DNA of 11,423 nt from J061 sp003695725 [NCBI: Candidatus Schekmanbacteria bacterium] (lineage in GTDB: Bacteria > Schekmanbacteria > GWA2-38-11), in assembly GCA_003695725.1 (NCBI GenBank), contig RFHX01000310.1, positions 1 through 11,423 of the forward strand, given 5' to 3'. This document shows positions 1 to 6,200 of the stretch, piece by piece; the first letter of the stretch is position 1; the number at the start of each line of letters is the position of its first letter. The translations under genes were made by a program, and so were the position numbers. The notes below the pieces were generated by a model. It ran no database searches, had not been told where the DNA came from, and saw only the letters and a list, made by a program, of their open reading frames with translations.

Positions 1-101
1 ATTCCTTGCTTTTACGTTTATTTTATGCTATCTTTGTTAAAAATTATTTTTTTAGGCAGTTGATTTGATAATGTAAAATTAATCAAGAAGGAGGATTAAC
101 T

Positions 102-536
102 ATGGATTTACCTGAGTATATTACTGTTGAGGAAGTGCAGAGAGTTTGTAAAGAACTTGGTATTAGGGATTGGACGAAGTTAACTGCTCCTCAGGTTTTG
201 CCGGAAGAAGCGAAAATAATATTAAAAGAGGTTAATGTGGAAGGAATGAACATTGACCTTGACGAATTCAAAACAGGGTTGGAAGTTGAACTTGAACATG
301 GAATAACTTTTAAAGACGCCAATGTGACAAACAATCATCCAATTCTAACAGGTAAAATTGTCCTTGCGCACCTCAAAGAAACTTTGGATTATTATAAAAG
401 GCTTGAGGTTGCAGAAATTGAAGGCGACCTTTTGAAGGCAATTGTTGCAAAAAATCCTGACAAAGCGATATCCTATTATAGAAAACTTATCCAAGCAAAA
501 TTTGAACTTGCTCAAGTAGAAGCAAAAGAGATTTAA
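102..536 (+). CDS. DUF5661 family protein, function unknown
   Basis: A complete 144-residue soluble protein with no signal peptide or membrane segment. I recognise the DUF5661 signature: a GLEVELEHG block at residues 59-67, an NVTN block at 74-77, then TGK (83-85) and a conserved LAH...DYY segment (88-98). The helical N-terminus (1-45) and the lysine- and glutamate-rich C-terminal helix (100-144) look like extra helices around this core. The start is well supported: AAGGAGG at 88-94 lies 7 nt before the ATG. The gene stands alone, because a strong terminator follows at 559-595. No convincing -35/-10 pair is seen in the 101 nt upstream, so the promoter may lie outside the window or be of another sigma class. 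No biochemical function is known to me, and none can be read from the sequence. Family assignment rests on remembered motif similarity. Confidence 0.8.
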   Translation: MDLPEYITVEEVQRVCKELGIRDWTKLTAPQVLPEEAKIILKEVNVEGMNIDLDEFKTGLEVELEHGITFKDANVTNNHPILTGKIVLAHLKETLDYYKRLEVAEIEGDLLKAIVAKNPDKAISYYRKLIQAKFELAQVEAKEI

Positions 537-558
537 TAATTTTTGAAAAAAGATTATG

Positions 559-595
559 GCGGCAGACTCAGAGATTGGGGATGTCGCTTTTTTTT
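559..595 (+). terminator. Intrinsic terminator after the DUF5661 gene
   Basis: GCGGCA (559-564) pairs with TGTCGC (582-587), with one G-U pair, and is followed at once by eight T residues (588-595). An A-rich stretch at 546-550 could pair with the T run and lengthen the stem, so the structure may also work in the opposite direction. The loop of 17 nt is long but could pair further inside (CTC with GGG). Confidence 0.75.
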
Positions 596-608
596 ATTGA
601 TAAAAATC

Positions 609-614
609 TATAAT
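609..614 (+). promoter_or_regulatory. Candidate -10 box of the B12/ABC exporter operon
   Basis: A perfect TATAAT lies 36 nt before the ATG of the cobalamin-binding protein and just after the preceding terminator, where an operon promoter is expected. No good -35 box is present: the bases 16-18 nt upstream are the T run of the terminator. If used, the promoter is weak or activator-dependent. The transcript would start near 621 and have a leader of only about 30 nt. Confidence 0.35.
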
Positions 615-650
615 AGTTATTAAATGAAGACCATCCAAATATGAATATTT

Positions 651-1739
651 ATGATTGAAAAATATGAAATCTTAGGCAAAGAAGCATTGAAATTGAAGCC
701 TGTTTCAAAATCTGCATTTCTTGAATTTTCAGATTCCTTTGTTCAAATACAATCCTTCATAGAAGAAAAGATCCGTATTGAAAAAGATTTTGTTAAAAAC
801 ACAATTCAGGGTGCAGAACTCAAATTCATAATCAATTTGAATAAAAATTTTGGTAAGTTTCTTTTGAGTGTTTTTGAGCTGGGTATTCTTTCCTGCCTTC
901 CCAAAGAAGGTATCTGGTATTATTCTGTAATCTCTTCACGAGGATTTGATGATGCATTCTTTTCGAGATTTTTCTTCAATTGGTCTATGGCTATACAGAG
1001 TATTATTAATCCGCCACAGTCTCATGAGCTCATAAAGATTGTAGATTACTTTCGGGAAAATGTGAAAAATTTCAAAAAAGCTGCACTTTCTCCTTTTGAT
1101 AAAGAGAATGAAAAAGCAAAAGAGTTTCTTTCTTATCTAATGAATAAAAATAGGAAAGGGGCAGCAGATTATGCACTTGCTCTCTTGAAGAAAGGAGATT
1201 CTCCACATTATTTATTTTCTTATGTCCTTTCTCAGGCAATGAAAAAAGCAGGGGTGCTGTGGCAGTTGAATAAAATCGAGGTTAACGATGTTCATGTAGC
1301 AACTGATATATGCCATTATGTAATGTATAGAATCGTTGATAGCTTTGAGAAAAGAACAAAGCTTCCATATCGCATTGCCGTTGTGTGTGCGCCGGGGGAA
1401 GAACATGAATTTGGTGCAGAGCTTGTTGAGAGTCTCCTTGAGTTGGAAGGATGGAACATTGTAGATATAGGGCACATATCACCTGAAGAGGATATGATTA
1501 GTTCAATAAAGAAGGATACTCCTGATGTAATAGTGCTTTCTGTTACAATGACTGCAAATCTTCCAGTCGCAATAAAAATGGCAAAGCGCATTCGAGGAGA
1601 GTTCGAGGATATAAAGGTAATTGGGGGTGGTACGGAATATTTATCAAAGGAACCGATTTTTAAAGAAGTGTTCGATGCTGTGGCTTTTGGTGTAGAAGAT
1701 GTTCATAATAAGGCACTTAAAATTGTAGGTGAAAAATGA
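651..1739 (+). CDS. Cobalamin (B12)-binding sensor-like protein
   Basis: A 362-residue cytoplasmic protein. Residues 1-145 are mostly helical and unrecognised. Residues about 150-232 form a methionine-synthase-like B12-binding cap, with W204 followed nine residues on by V214-H215. Residues 238-360 form the Rossmann-like B12-binding domain: E250-x-H252-x-x-G255 is the DxHxxG motif in its Glu form, with H252 the expected lower axial ligand of cobalt, followed by DIG (272-274), LSVTMT (296-301) and GGG (325-327). There is no MerR or other DNA-binding domain and no methyltransferase or mutase domain. It therefore resembles the sensory half of CarH/LitR-type photoreceptors or a corrinoid carrier. 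Its stop overlaps the permease start by 4 nt (ATGA), which indicates translational coupling. The ATG at 651 is the first in-frame start after a stop at 642, but no clear ribosome binding site precedes it. The family call is firm; the sensor role is inferred from architecture and context. Confidence 0.85.
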   Translation: MIEKYEILGKEALKLKPVSKSAFLEFSDSFVQIQSFIEEKIRIEKDFVKNTIQGAELKFIINLNKNFGKFLLSVFELGILSCLPKEGIWYYSVISSRGFDDAFFSRFFFNWSMAIQSIINPPQSHELIKIVDYFRENVKNFKKAALSPFDKENEKAKEFLSYLMNKNRKGAADYALALLKKGDSPHYLFSYVLSQAMKKAGVLWQLNKIEVNDVHVATDICHYVMYRIVDSFEKRTKLPYRIAVVCAPGEEHEFGAELVESLLELEGWNIVDIGHISPEEDMISSIKKDTPDVIVLSVTMTANLPVAIKMAKRIRGEFEDIKVIGGGTEYLSKEPIFKEVFDAVAFGVEDVHNKALKIVGEK

Positions 1740-2857
1740 GAGTCATAACGGCATTTAAAATGCTTTTTTATGACCGTTCAACGACAGCAGGTTCAATTTT
1801 GGGTGTTGTTGCAATAGTGTTTCTTGTAGGACAGCAGTTGGCAGTGCTTTTTGGCCTCTTTACCTATATGTCTGTCCTTGTTGACCATGCCGGTGCTGAT
1901 ATTTGGGTATGCAGTCGAAATGCTGAAAACATCAATTCGACGGATTCGATCCCTGATTACTATTTAGACCGTATTTCAGGTATTTCTTCAATAAGGTGGG
2001 CAGAACCATTGATTTTTGGTGGAGGCTCATTTAGGAGAGCAGACGGGAAATATAATGGTGTGCAGGTTGTAGGATTAAGACCTCCCAGAATGGCAGGTGG
2101 TCCATGGAAATTTGCAAGAGGGTCAATAGATAATCTGTTTGAATACGACGCTGTTTCCGTTGAGCAAACTGATTTGGATACTTTGGGAAATCCCGAATAT
2201 GGCAAATATTATGAGATTAACGGTATAAAAGTTAAGGTTAATGCGATTACTAAAAAAATTAAGGGATTTGCAGGGTCTCTTGTGTTTACGAATTTAGTTA
2301 AAGCAAAGGAGATTTTAAACTTTCCCAAAAATCGTTACAGCGCAATTATGATAAAACTAAAAGATGGGATAGATATAAATAGCACTGTCAAGGAAATTCA
2401 GAAAATTCTTCCTAACGCAAAAGTCATTTCAGCCAGCGACCTTTCACGCAAGACACGATTTTATTATATTCGCAATACAGGAATGGGTGGAAGTTTTGGT
2501 TTTTCAACATTGATAGGTGCTATGGTGGGAATAGTTATAATAATGCTGACGATGTACACGGGAGTGTTGAATAGACAGAAGGATTTTGCAATTTTAAGGG
2601 CTCTTGGTGCAAGAAAATGGGATATAGCTGTTATTGTTTTTTGTCAGGCGCTTATAATAGGTGCGGCAGGCATTATTATTGGCTTTTTGCTTCTTTCATT
2701 TTTCTTGTCTTCAACTATGAATTCAAAACTGCCTACATATATGCCCTATTGGCTGCCTTTCTATCATGCCGCATTCACTTTATTTTTGTGTTTTTTGGGC
2801 TCACTCCTTGCTATGAATAAAGCGGTAAGTATTGAGCCAGCATCTGTATTCAGATAG
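1736..2857 (+). CDS. ABC transporter permease, FtsX/MacB-DevC type
   Basis: A 373-residue inner-membrane permease of the FtsX/MacB superfamily. It has one membrane segment near the N-terminus (about 20-45), a large extracytoplasmic domain (about 50-250), and three C-terminal membrane segments (about 254-276, 296-325 and 341-361). The cytoplasmic coupling motif ILRALGARKWDI (286-297) and the terminal EPASVFR are typical of the family. The length and layout match DevC-like permeases, which use a separate ATPase, rather than MacB, which has a fused one. The start codon overlaps the end of the B12-binding gene in an ATGA arrangement. With the next two genes it forms a complete inner-membrane ATPase/permease/adaptor set. 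MacB and DevC systems act by periplasmic mechanotransmission, moving a peptide, lipid or drug from the periplasm to an outer-membrane channel. The substrate here cannot be predicted. Confidence 0.9.
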   Translation: MRVITAFKMLFYDRSTTAGSILGVVAIVFLVGQQLAVLFGLFTYMSVLVDHAGADIWVCSRNAENINSTDSIPDYYLDRISGISSIRWAEPLIFGGGSFRRADGKYNGVQVVGLRPPRMAGGPWKFARGSIDNLFEYDAVSVEQTDLDTLGNPEYGKYYEINGIKVKVNAITKKIKGFAGSLVFTNLVKAKEILNFPKNRYSAIMIKLKDGIDINSTVKEIQKILPNAKVISASDLSRKTRFYYIRNTGMGGSFGFSTLIGAMVGIVIIMLTMYTGVLNRQKDFAILRALGARKWDIAVIVFCQALIIGAAGIIIGFLLLSFFLSSTMNSKLPTYMPYWLPFYHAAFTLFLCFLGSLLAMNKAVSIEPASVFR

Positions 2858-2871
2858 GAGTATTTTGCGCT

Positions 2872-3624
2872 ATGTCATTTGGGAAGGAAAATTTTAATGA
2901 AGCAGTAATCAAATTGAGGAAAATATCGCGCGATTTTTCAGATGGCAGGATTGTCCGCAGAGTTTTGGATGATATAAATCTTGATATATTTAAGGGCGAG
3001 TTGACAATAATTGCAGGACCTTCCGGCAGTGGTAAGACCACTTTGCTCTCTATTATGGGGCTTATTTTGACTCCAACTGAAGGGAAATTGTTTTTTGAGG
3101 AAAAAGAGATAGTAAAGTTGTCTGACAGAAGAAGAGCGAAATTAAGACGAAAGAATTACGGATTTGTTTTCCAGCAAGCAGAATTAATTCCTTCATTGAC
3201 TCTATTGGAGAATGTCTTGATTGCAAATGGAATCAATGGCACTCCCATTAAAAAGGAAACAAGGGAAAGAGCAAAGGAGCTTTTGATAAATTTTGGCTTG
3301 GAGGAGTATATCAATTCACCTGCTGCAAAGATTTCATCAGGCCAAAAACAAAGAGTAGCCATTGCCCGTGCATTGATTAATTCTCCCAAACTTCTGCTTT
3401 GTGACGAGCCCACATCTGCCCTCGATAGTGAAAGCAGTAAAGTAGTCCTCGAGACTTTGAAGAAGCTTTCTCGCGACAAGGAAAGGGGAGTAGTCTTAAT
3501 AACTCATGACCCGAGAGTATTTCCTTATGGGGACAGATTGATAAAGATGGTAGATGGAAAAATAGATTATGATTCTAAATCAGAAAATGAAAGAGAGGTA
3601 GCTGTTTATGAGAAAAGTATTTAA
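2872..3624 (+). CDS. ABC transporter ATPase, MacB/LolD/DevA type
   Basis: A 250-residue nucleotide-binding subunit. Visible motifs are the Walker A GPSGSGKTT (49-57), a Q-loop FQQ (100-102), the signature ISSGQKQR (154-161), Walker B LLLCDE (174-179), a D-loop SALD (182-185) and the H-loop H212 in ITHD. The signature is unusual because the third position of LSGGQ is Ser, not Gly. All catalytic residues (K55, D178, E179, H212) are present, so the enzyme should be active. The ribosome binding site AGGAG (2856-2860) overlaps the permease stop codon and lies 11 nt before the ATG. The 3' end overlaps the adaptor gene by 17 nt in another frame, indicating tight co-expression. The protein would sit on the cytoplasmic side of the permease and power export. 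Confidence 0.92.
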   Translation: MSFGKENFNEAVIKLRKISRDFSDGRIVRRVLDDINLDIFKGELTIIAGPSGSGKTTLLSIMGLILTPTEGKLFFEEKEIVKLSDRRRAKLRRKNYGFVFQQAELIPSLTLLENVLIANGINGTPIKKETRERAKELLINFGLEEYINSPAAKISSGQKQRVAIARALINSPKLLLCDEPTSALDSESSKVVLETLKKLSRDKERGVVLITHDPRVFPYGDRLIKMVDGKIDYDSKSENEREVAVYEKSI

Positions 3625-4483
3625 AATTTTATTATGGATTATTTTGATTGCAGGCGCGCTTTATTATATTGCAGATGTTCTGAAAAAATCATCACCACCA
3701 CCTGAAGTTGCTGCTACTCCTGTAATTGATAAGATACCCGTACGGATTTATGGTTTTGTTGAACCTGCTGGAAGAGAAGTTTTCGTAAGCCCTCTTGAGA
3801 CAAGAAGAGTAGAAAAGATTTTTGTAAAAGAAGGAGATTTTGTAAAAAAAGGTCAGGTTCTTTGTATCCTCGAAAATAGTATGGAATTGGCTCGCTTAAA
3901 TCTTGCAAAAGCGCGTTTAGAAGCTTCGAAAAAATCTCTTGAAATCAACAAAGATGAACTTAAAAGAAGAACCGATCTCTTCAGAAAAAAAATATCAGAT
4001 GAATATGCTTATACACAGGCGGATTTGAGAAAAAGATTAGCGGAGGAAGAAATAAAAGTTGCGGAAAAAGAAGTGGAGCTTGCAAGAATAGAATATGAAC
4101 GGCTCAAATTAAAATCTCCTATTGATGGAATAGTGTATAAATTTGATGTAAGAAAGGGGGAAACCCTTTCTAAAGATGACAGTGCAAAGATTATAATTGG
4201 CTCACCAAATTTATGGGTGCGCCTTTATGTTGAATCATATTGGATTGACGAAATTAAAAAAGGTATGGAGTTTGATATTTTGAATACAGAAACAAAAGAA
4301 AAGATTGGTAAAGGGAAAGTTATTTTTAAATCGCTTTATATGGGTGAAAGAAATTTTAGAACTGAAGACATAAAAGAGCGCCTCGATACAAGGGTGCAGG
4401 AGGTTGTCCTTTCCCTCGATACCGATAAAAAAGACATTCCTCTTGGATTGCCGGTGATGGCGGAGTTTATTTCAGAAGATTAA
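3608..4483 (+). CDS. HlyD/DevB-type membrane-fusion (periplasmic adaptor) protein
   Basis: A 291-residue adaptor. A single N-terminal membrane anchor (about 6-24) follows a short positive MRK start. The two halves of the lipoyl (barrel-sandwich) domain flank a coiled-coil hairpin: first half about 59-90 (EGDFVKKGQ at 75-83), hairpin about 91-166, second half about 168-190 (SPIDGIVYKFDVRKGE). A beta-barrel domain (about 198-285) follows. GAGAGG at 3593-3598 lies 9 nt before the ATG, inside the 3' end of the ATPase gene. Such proteins bridge an inner-membrane ABC exporter to a TolC-like outer-membrane channel. No TolC homologue is in the window, so the channel must be encoded elsewhere, or the system delivers its cargo only to the periplasm or outer membrane. 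It is the last gene of the operon. The protein is shorter than MacA (about 370 residues). Confidence 0.9.
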   Translation: MRKVFKILLWIILIAGALYYIADVLKKSSPPPEVAATPVIDKIPVRIYGFVEPAGREVFVSPLETRRVEKIFVKEGDFVKKGQVLCILENSMELARLNLAKARLEASKKSLEINKDELKRRTDLFRKKISDEYAYTQADLRKRLAEEEIKVAEKEVELARIEYERLKLKSPIDGIVYKFDVRKGETLSKDDSAKIIIGSPNLWVRLYVESYWIDEIKKGMEFDILNTETKEKIGKGKVIFKSLYMGERNFRTEDIKERLDTRVQEVVLSLDTDKKDIPLGLPVMAEFISED

Positions 4484-4528
4484 ATAATTTTAAGAAAGAA
4501 ATTTGAAAAAAATAAATAACATCCTGTT

Positions 4529-4813
4529 TCAATCCATTCTCTCAGGATCGTCTATTCTGCAATGGGGTTTCAGATATTTTTTTGCGTAGTCGTAGAGATA
4601 GAGATAGTCCTTCCTTTCCTTCTCATAGGCGAGGACTGTTTTATATTGCTTTATTGCTTCTTCTCGTTTGCCTAAGAAGTCATAAATTAATCCAATTCTC
4701 ATTTCAATCATAGTGAAAAATTGATTTGTCTTTGAGGTTTTGATCAGTGAAATAATAATGCATTCGGGAAGCGGGCTATGACGATTATCGAGTCTGGCAG
4801 AATTTCCTCGGAA
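4529..4813 (-). pseudogene. C-terminal remnant of a TPR-repeat protein
   Basis: From 4711 down to 4529 the minus strand encodes 60 residues starting MIEMRIGLIYDFLGKREEA and containing a clear tetratricopeptide helix pair (GLIYDFLGKREEAIKQYKTVL), ended by YDYAKKYL. The same frame stays open upstream to a TAA at 4814-4816, adding about 34 residues that read like protein (for example CIIISLIKTSKTNQFF). The coding signal thus starts abruptly, with no start codon or ribosome binding site at its left end, and the other frames give no continuation. I read it as the tail of a larger TPR protein whose front part was lost. A small functional gene starting at the 4711 ATG is the alternative. A weak hairpin (4521-4526 with 4543-4548) followed on the minus strand by a T run overlaps its end. 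Nothing else is visible in the 397 bases between the adaptor and rubrerythrin genes except the hairpin at 4829-4849. Confidence 0.5.
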
Positions 4814-4828
4814 TTAATAATAAAGCGC

Positions 4829-4849
4829 GATGCCTGATAGGCAGGCACC
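4829..4849 (-). terminator. Candidate terminator of the rubrerythrin gene
   Basis: GATGCCTG (4829-4836) and CAGGCACC (4842-4849) form an 8-bp stem (one G-U pair on the minus-strand RNA) with a 5-nt loop, 32 nt beyond the rubrerythrin stop codon. On the minus strand it is followed by GCGCTTTATTATT, a weak and interrupted U tract. The stem is strong and the position right, but the poor U tract lowers confidence. Confidence 0.45.
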
Positions 4850-4880
4850 ACGCCGTAATAGATAATTATTGGACAGGGAA

Positions 4881-5381
4881 TTATAAATCTATCTTTTTAA
4901 ACATCTCCCCTTTGGCGCCGCAGACAGGACAGGAGTCAGGGGCATTTTTTTCAGCTGTATATCCACAAACAGGACAAACATAATAAGGATATTCTTCCTG
5001 CTCGCCTTCCAAATTGTCGAGAAGCTTCTGATACAATTCTGCATGCACCTTTTCGACTTCATTGGCAAAATTGAATGACCTTTCTGCTTCTTTGTTTCCT
5101 TCTTCTTTGGCGACCTGAATCATTTCAGGATACATTGATTTGAATTCATGAGTTTCGCCTGCAATTGCCTCTTGTAGATTTTCTTTTGTGCTTTTGATCC
5201 CATTGAGCGCCCTTAAATGGTTATGGGCATGGACTGTTTCTGCTTCTGCCGCCGCTAAAAACATTCTTGCGACTTGTGGTTTCCCTTCACTTTTTGCCTT
5301 TTCAGCAAAAGCCAAATATTTGCGGTTTGCCTGCGATTCACCTGCAAATGCTGCCTTCAATGCGTCTTCCGATTTACTCAT
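4881..5381 (-). CDS. rbr: Rubrerythrin (diiron peroxidase with rubredoxin domain)
   Basis: A 166-residue cytoplasmic rubrerythrin, which reduces hydrogen peroxide to water in anaerobes using electrons from NAD(P)H via rubredoxin-type carriers. The four-helix ferritin-like domain carries the diiron ligands as two repeated sets: E15 in AGES and E48-x-x-H51, then E76 in AGET, E79, and E110-x-x-H113. The C-terminal rubredoxin domain has C136-x2-C139 and C151-x2-C154, which bind one iron. Length and domain order are somewhat shorter than, but otherwise like, the classical Desulfovibrio enzyme. The start is firm: GGAGGG (5390-5395 on the complement) lies 8 nt before the ATG. The gene has its own near-consensus promoter and a palindromic operator on the predicted start site, so it is probably regulated by an iron-sulfur or redox-sensing repressor. 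It appears monocistronic. Confidence 0.96.
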   Translation of the reverse strand: MSKSEDALKAAFAGESQANRKYLAFAEKAKSEGKPQVARMFLAAAEAETVHAHNHLRALNGIKSTKENLQEAIAGETHEFKSMYPEMIQVAKEEGNKEAERSFNFANEVEKVHAELYQKLLDNLEGEQEEYPYYVCPVCGYTAEKNAPDSCPVCGAKGEMFKKIDL

Positions 5382-5420
5382 AATAATGACCCTCCATATT
5401 ATTGATTATGATTTATAAAT

Positions 5421-5435
5421 GGACTAATTTAGTCC
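5421..5435 (-). promoter_or_regulatory. Palindromic operator on the rubrerythrin start site (IscR/Rrf2 type 1-like)
   Basis: GGACTAATTTAGTCC is a perfect 7+1+7 palindrome. It begins a few bases past the rubrerythrin -10 box and covers the predicted transcription start near 5432. Its inner 13 bases match the core GACTRWWWYAGTC of the E. coli IscR type 1 site as I know it; the outer ATA...TAT flanks do not fit. A repressor bound here would block initiation. The Rrf2/IscR assignment is inferred from the motif only, and no such regulator gene is in the window. Confidence 0.6.
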
Positions 5436-5438
5436 TCT

Positions 5439-5467
5439 TTTATACAGGAATCGTTTAATTTTGTCAA
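5439..5467 (-). promoter_or_regulatory. Sigma70-type promoter of the rubrerythrin gene
   Basis: On the minus strand a perfect -35 TTGACA (complement of 5462-5467) is separated by exactly 17 bp from TATAAA (complement of 5439-5444). The predicted start near 5432 gives a leader of about 51 nt carrying the strong ribosome binding site. This is the best promoter in the window. Confidence 0.85.
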
Positions 5468-5501
5468 AGAAAATTATCATCTTTTTATAAATAATTCTTT
5501 A

Positions 5502-5564
5502 TCACTGGAAGTAAAGAAAAAAAGCAATCACTAAAGTAGTTTTACTTTTTTTGATTTCCAGTGA
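5502..5564. repeat. Long imperfect inverted repeat in the divergent intergenic region
   Basis: TCACTGGAA (5502-5510) and TTCCAGTGA (5556-5564) are perfect 9-bp inverted copies. Pairing continues inward through A-rich and T-rich arms (about 5511-5524 with 5542-5555, with a few mismatches), and the centre has its own small hairpin (ACTA 5530-5533, TAGT 5537-5540). It lies between the divergent rubrerythrin and TerB promoters, where no terminator is needed. It could be a remnant of a small palindromic mobile element or a regulatory cruciform; no target duplication is seen. Confidence 0.55.
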
Positions 5565-5578
5565 AGATATGCTATAAA
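5551..5578 (+). promoter_or_regulatory. Promoter of the TerB-domain gene
   Basis: TTGATT (5551-5556), a 16-bp spacer, then TATAAA (5573-5578) preceded by TG one base upstream (an extended -10). The -35 box overlaps the right arm of the inverted repeat at 5502-5564. The predicted start near 5585 leaves a leader of about 29 nt to the preferred ATG at 5614. Confidence 0.5.
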
Positions 5579-5600
5579 TAAAAAAAATGAGATTTATTAG

Positions 5601-5604
5601 AAGG
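5601..5604 (+). promoter_or_regulatory. Ribosome binding site that decides the TerB start
   Basis: The sequence AGAAGG (core AAGG 5601-5604) is only 3 nt from the ATG at 5608 but 9 nt from the in-frame ATG at 5614. Normal spacing therefore favours the second ATG. Confidence 0.5.
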
Positions 5605-5613
5605 TAAATGATT

Positions 5614-6066
5614 ATGAAGAAGATATTTGAGAAGCTATTTCCAACGAAGAAGACGCAGAGGAAAGATAATAAAAAAGCTCTTCTTCCTGATACAAAGATT
5701 GCAACCTGTGCGCTTCTCCTTGAAATGGCGCGCGTTGATGGAGAATTCAGCACTGATGAAGAAGAGCTTATCATCGATATGATGAAGAGAAAATTTGGGA
5801 TTTCAAAAGCCGAAGTAGATAAAATCATTGAGGCGGCAAATATGCAGATAGATGGCAGTATTGACTATTGGCATTTTACAAATGTCATAAATCAGCAGTA
5901 CAATAGAGAAGAAAAGAAGAAAATTATAAAAATGGTATGGCAGTTGATTTATGCTGACAAGAAGCTCGATAAATACGAAGATTACCTTGTCCATAAGCTT
6001 GGCGACCTCCTAAAATTGTCACATCAGGAATTAATTGAGATGAAACTCAAAGCTCAAAAAGAATAA
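5614..6066 (+). CDS. TerB-domain protein
   Basis: A 150-residue soluble protein (152 if the ATG at 5608 is used). A basic N-terminus (about 1-25, rich in Lys) is followed by a TerB-like all-helical domain with the two expected acidic motifs. The first is MARVDGEFSTDEEELI (about 38-53). The second is YADKKLDKYED (about 113-123). Both fit the family pattern of an Asp-Gly or Asp-Lys turn followed by a glutamate-rich helix, thought to bind divalent metal. TerB was named for tellurite-resistance operons, but most TerB-domain proteins elsewhere are not tied to tellurite and have unknown roles. No terC, terD, terZ or related genes are nearby. It is divergent from rubrerythrin and has its own promoter, so a shared stress role is possible but unproven. 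A separate promoter for the next gene suggests it is monocistronic. Confidence 0.85.
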   Translation: MKKIFEKLFPTKKTQRKDNKKALLPDTKIATCALLLEMARVDGEFSTDEEELIIDMMKRKFGISKAEVDKIIEAANMQIDGSIDYWHFTNVINQQYNREEKKKIIKMVWQLIYADKKLDKYEDYLVHKLGDLLKLSHQELIEMKLKAQKE

Positions 6067-6094
6067 CTTTAAAGATAAATTTTAATCATTTTTC

Positions 6095-6124
6095 TTGCAT
6101 ATCAAAAGAAGCGCACTTTATAAT
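6095..6124 (+). promoter_or_regulatory. Promoter of the receiver-domain gene (and perhaps cstA)
   Basis: TTGCAT (6095-6100), an 18-bp spacer, and a perfect TATAAT (6119-6124). The predicted start near 6131 gives a leader of about 70 nt. That leader begins with an AT-only hairpin (6130-6136 with 6147-6153) and ends with a possible hairpin over the ribosome binding site. Confidence 0.5.
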
Positions 6125-6164
6125 TAAGATATATATTAACAGCTCTTATATATATAACTCATAA

Positions 6165-6194
6165 GGACTCGTTAACATTTAAATTGGGAGGTCC
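6165..6194 (+). promoter_or_regulatory. Possible hairpin covering the receiver gene ribosome binding site
   Basis: GGACTC (6165-6170) can pair with GAGGTCC (6188-6194) with one bulged G and a 17-nt loop. This covers part of the Shine-Dalgarno GGGAGG (6186-6191), which lies 9 nt before the ATG at 6201. The stem is short and may be chance. Confidence 0.25.
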
Positions 6195-6200
6195 ATAAAA

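Noticed and set aside
537-650. Possible cobalamin riboswitch upstream of the B12-binding gene
   Set aside because: Only about 55 nt separate the terminator T run from the start codon, far too short for a B12 riboswitch, and no B12-box-like sequence is seen.
5421-5435. The rubrerythrin palindrome as a PerR or Fur box
   Set aside because: It does not resemble TTATAATnATTATAA or the Fur 19-mer; the GACT...AGTC core fits the Rrf2/IscR type 1 pattern better.
5608-6066. A tellurite-resistance locus
   Set aside because: Only a lone TerB-domain protein is present; no terC, terD, terE or terZ partners are nearby, and TerB domains are widespread without any tellurite role.
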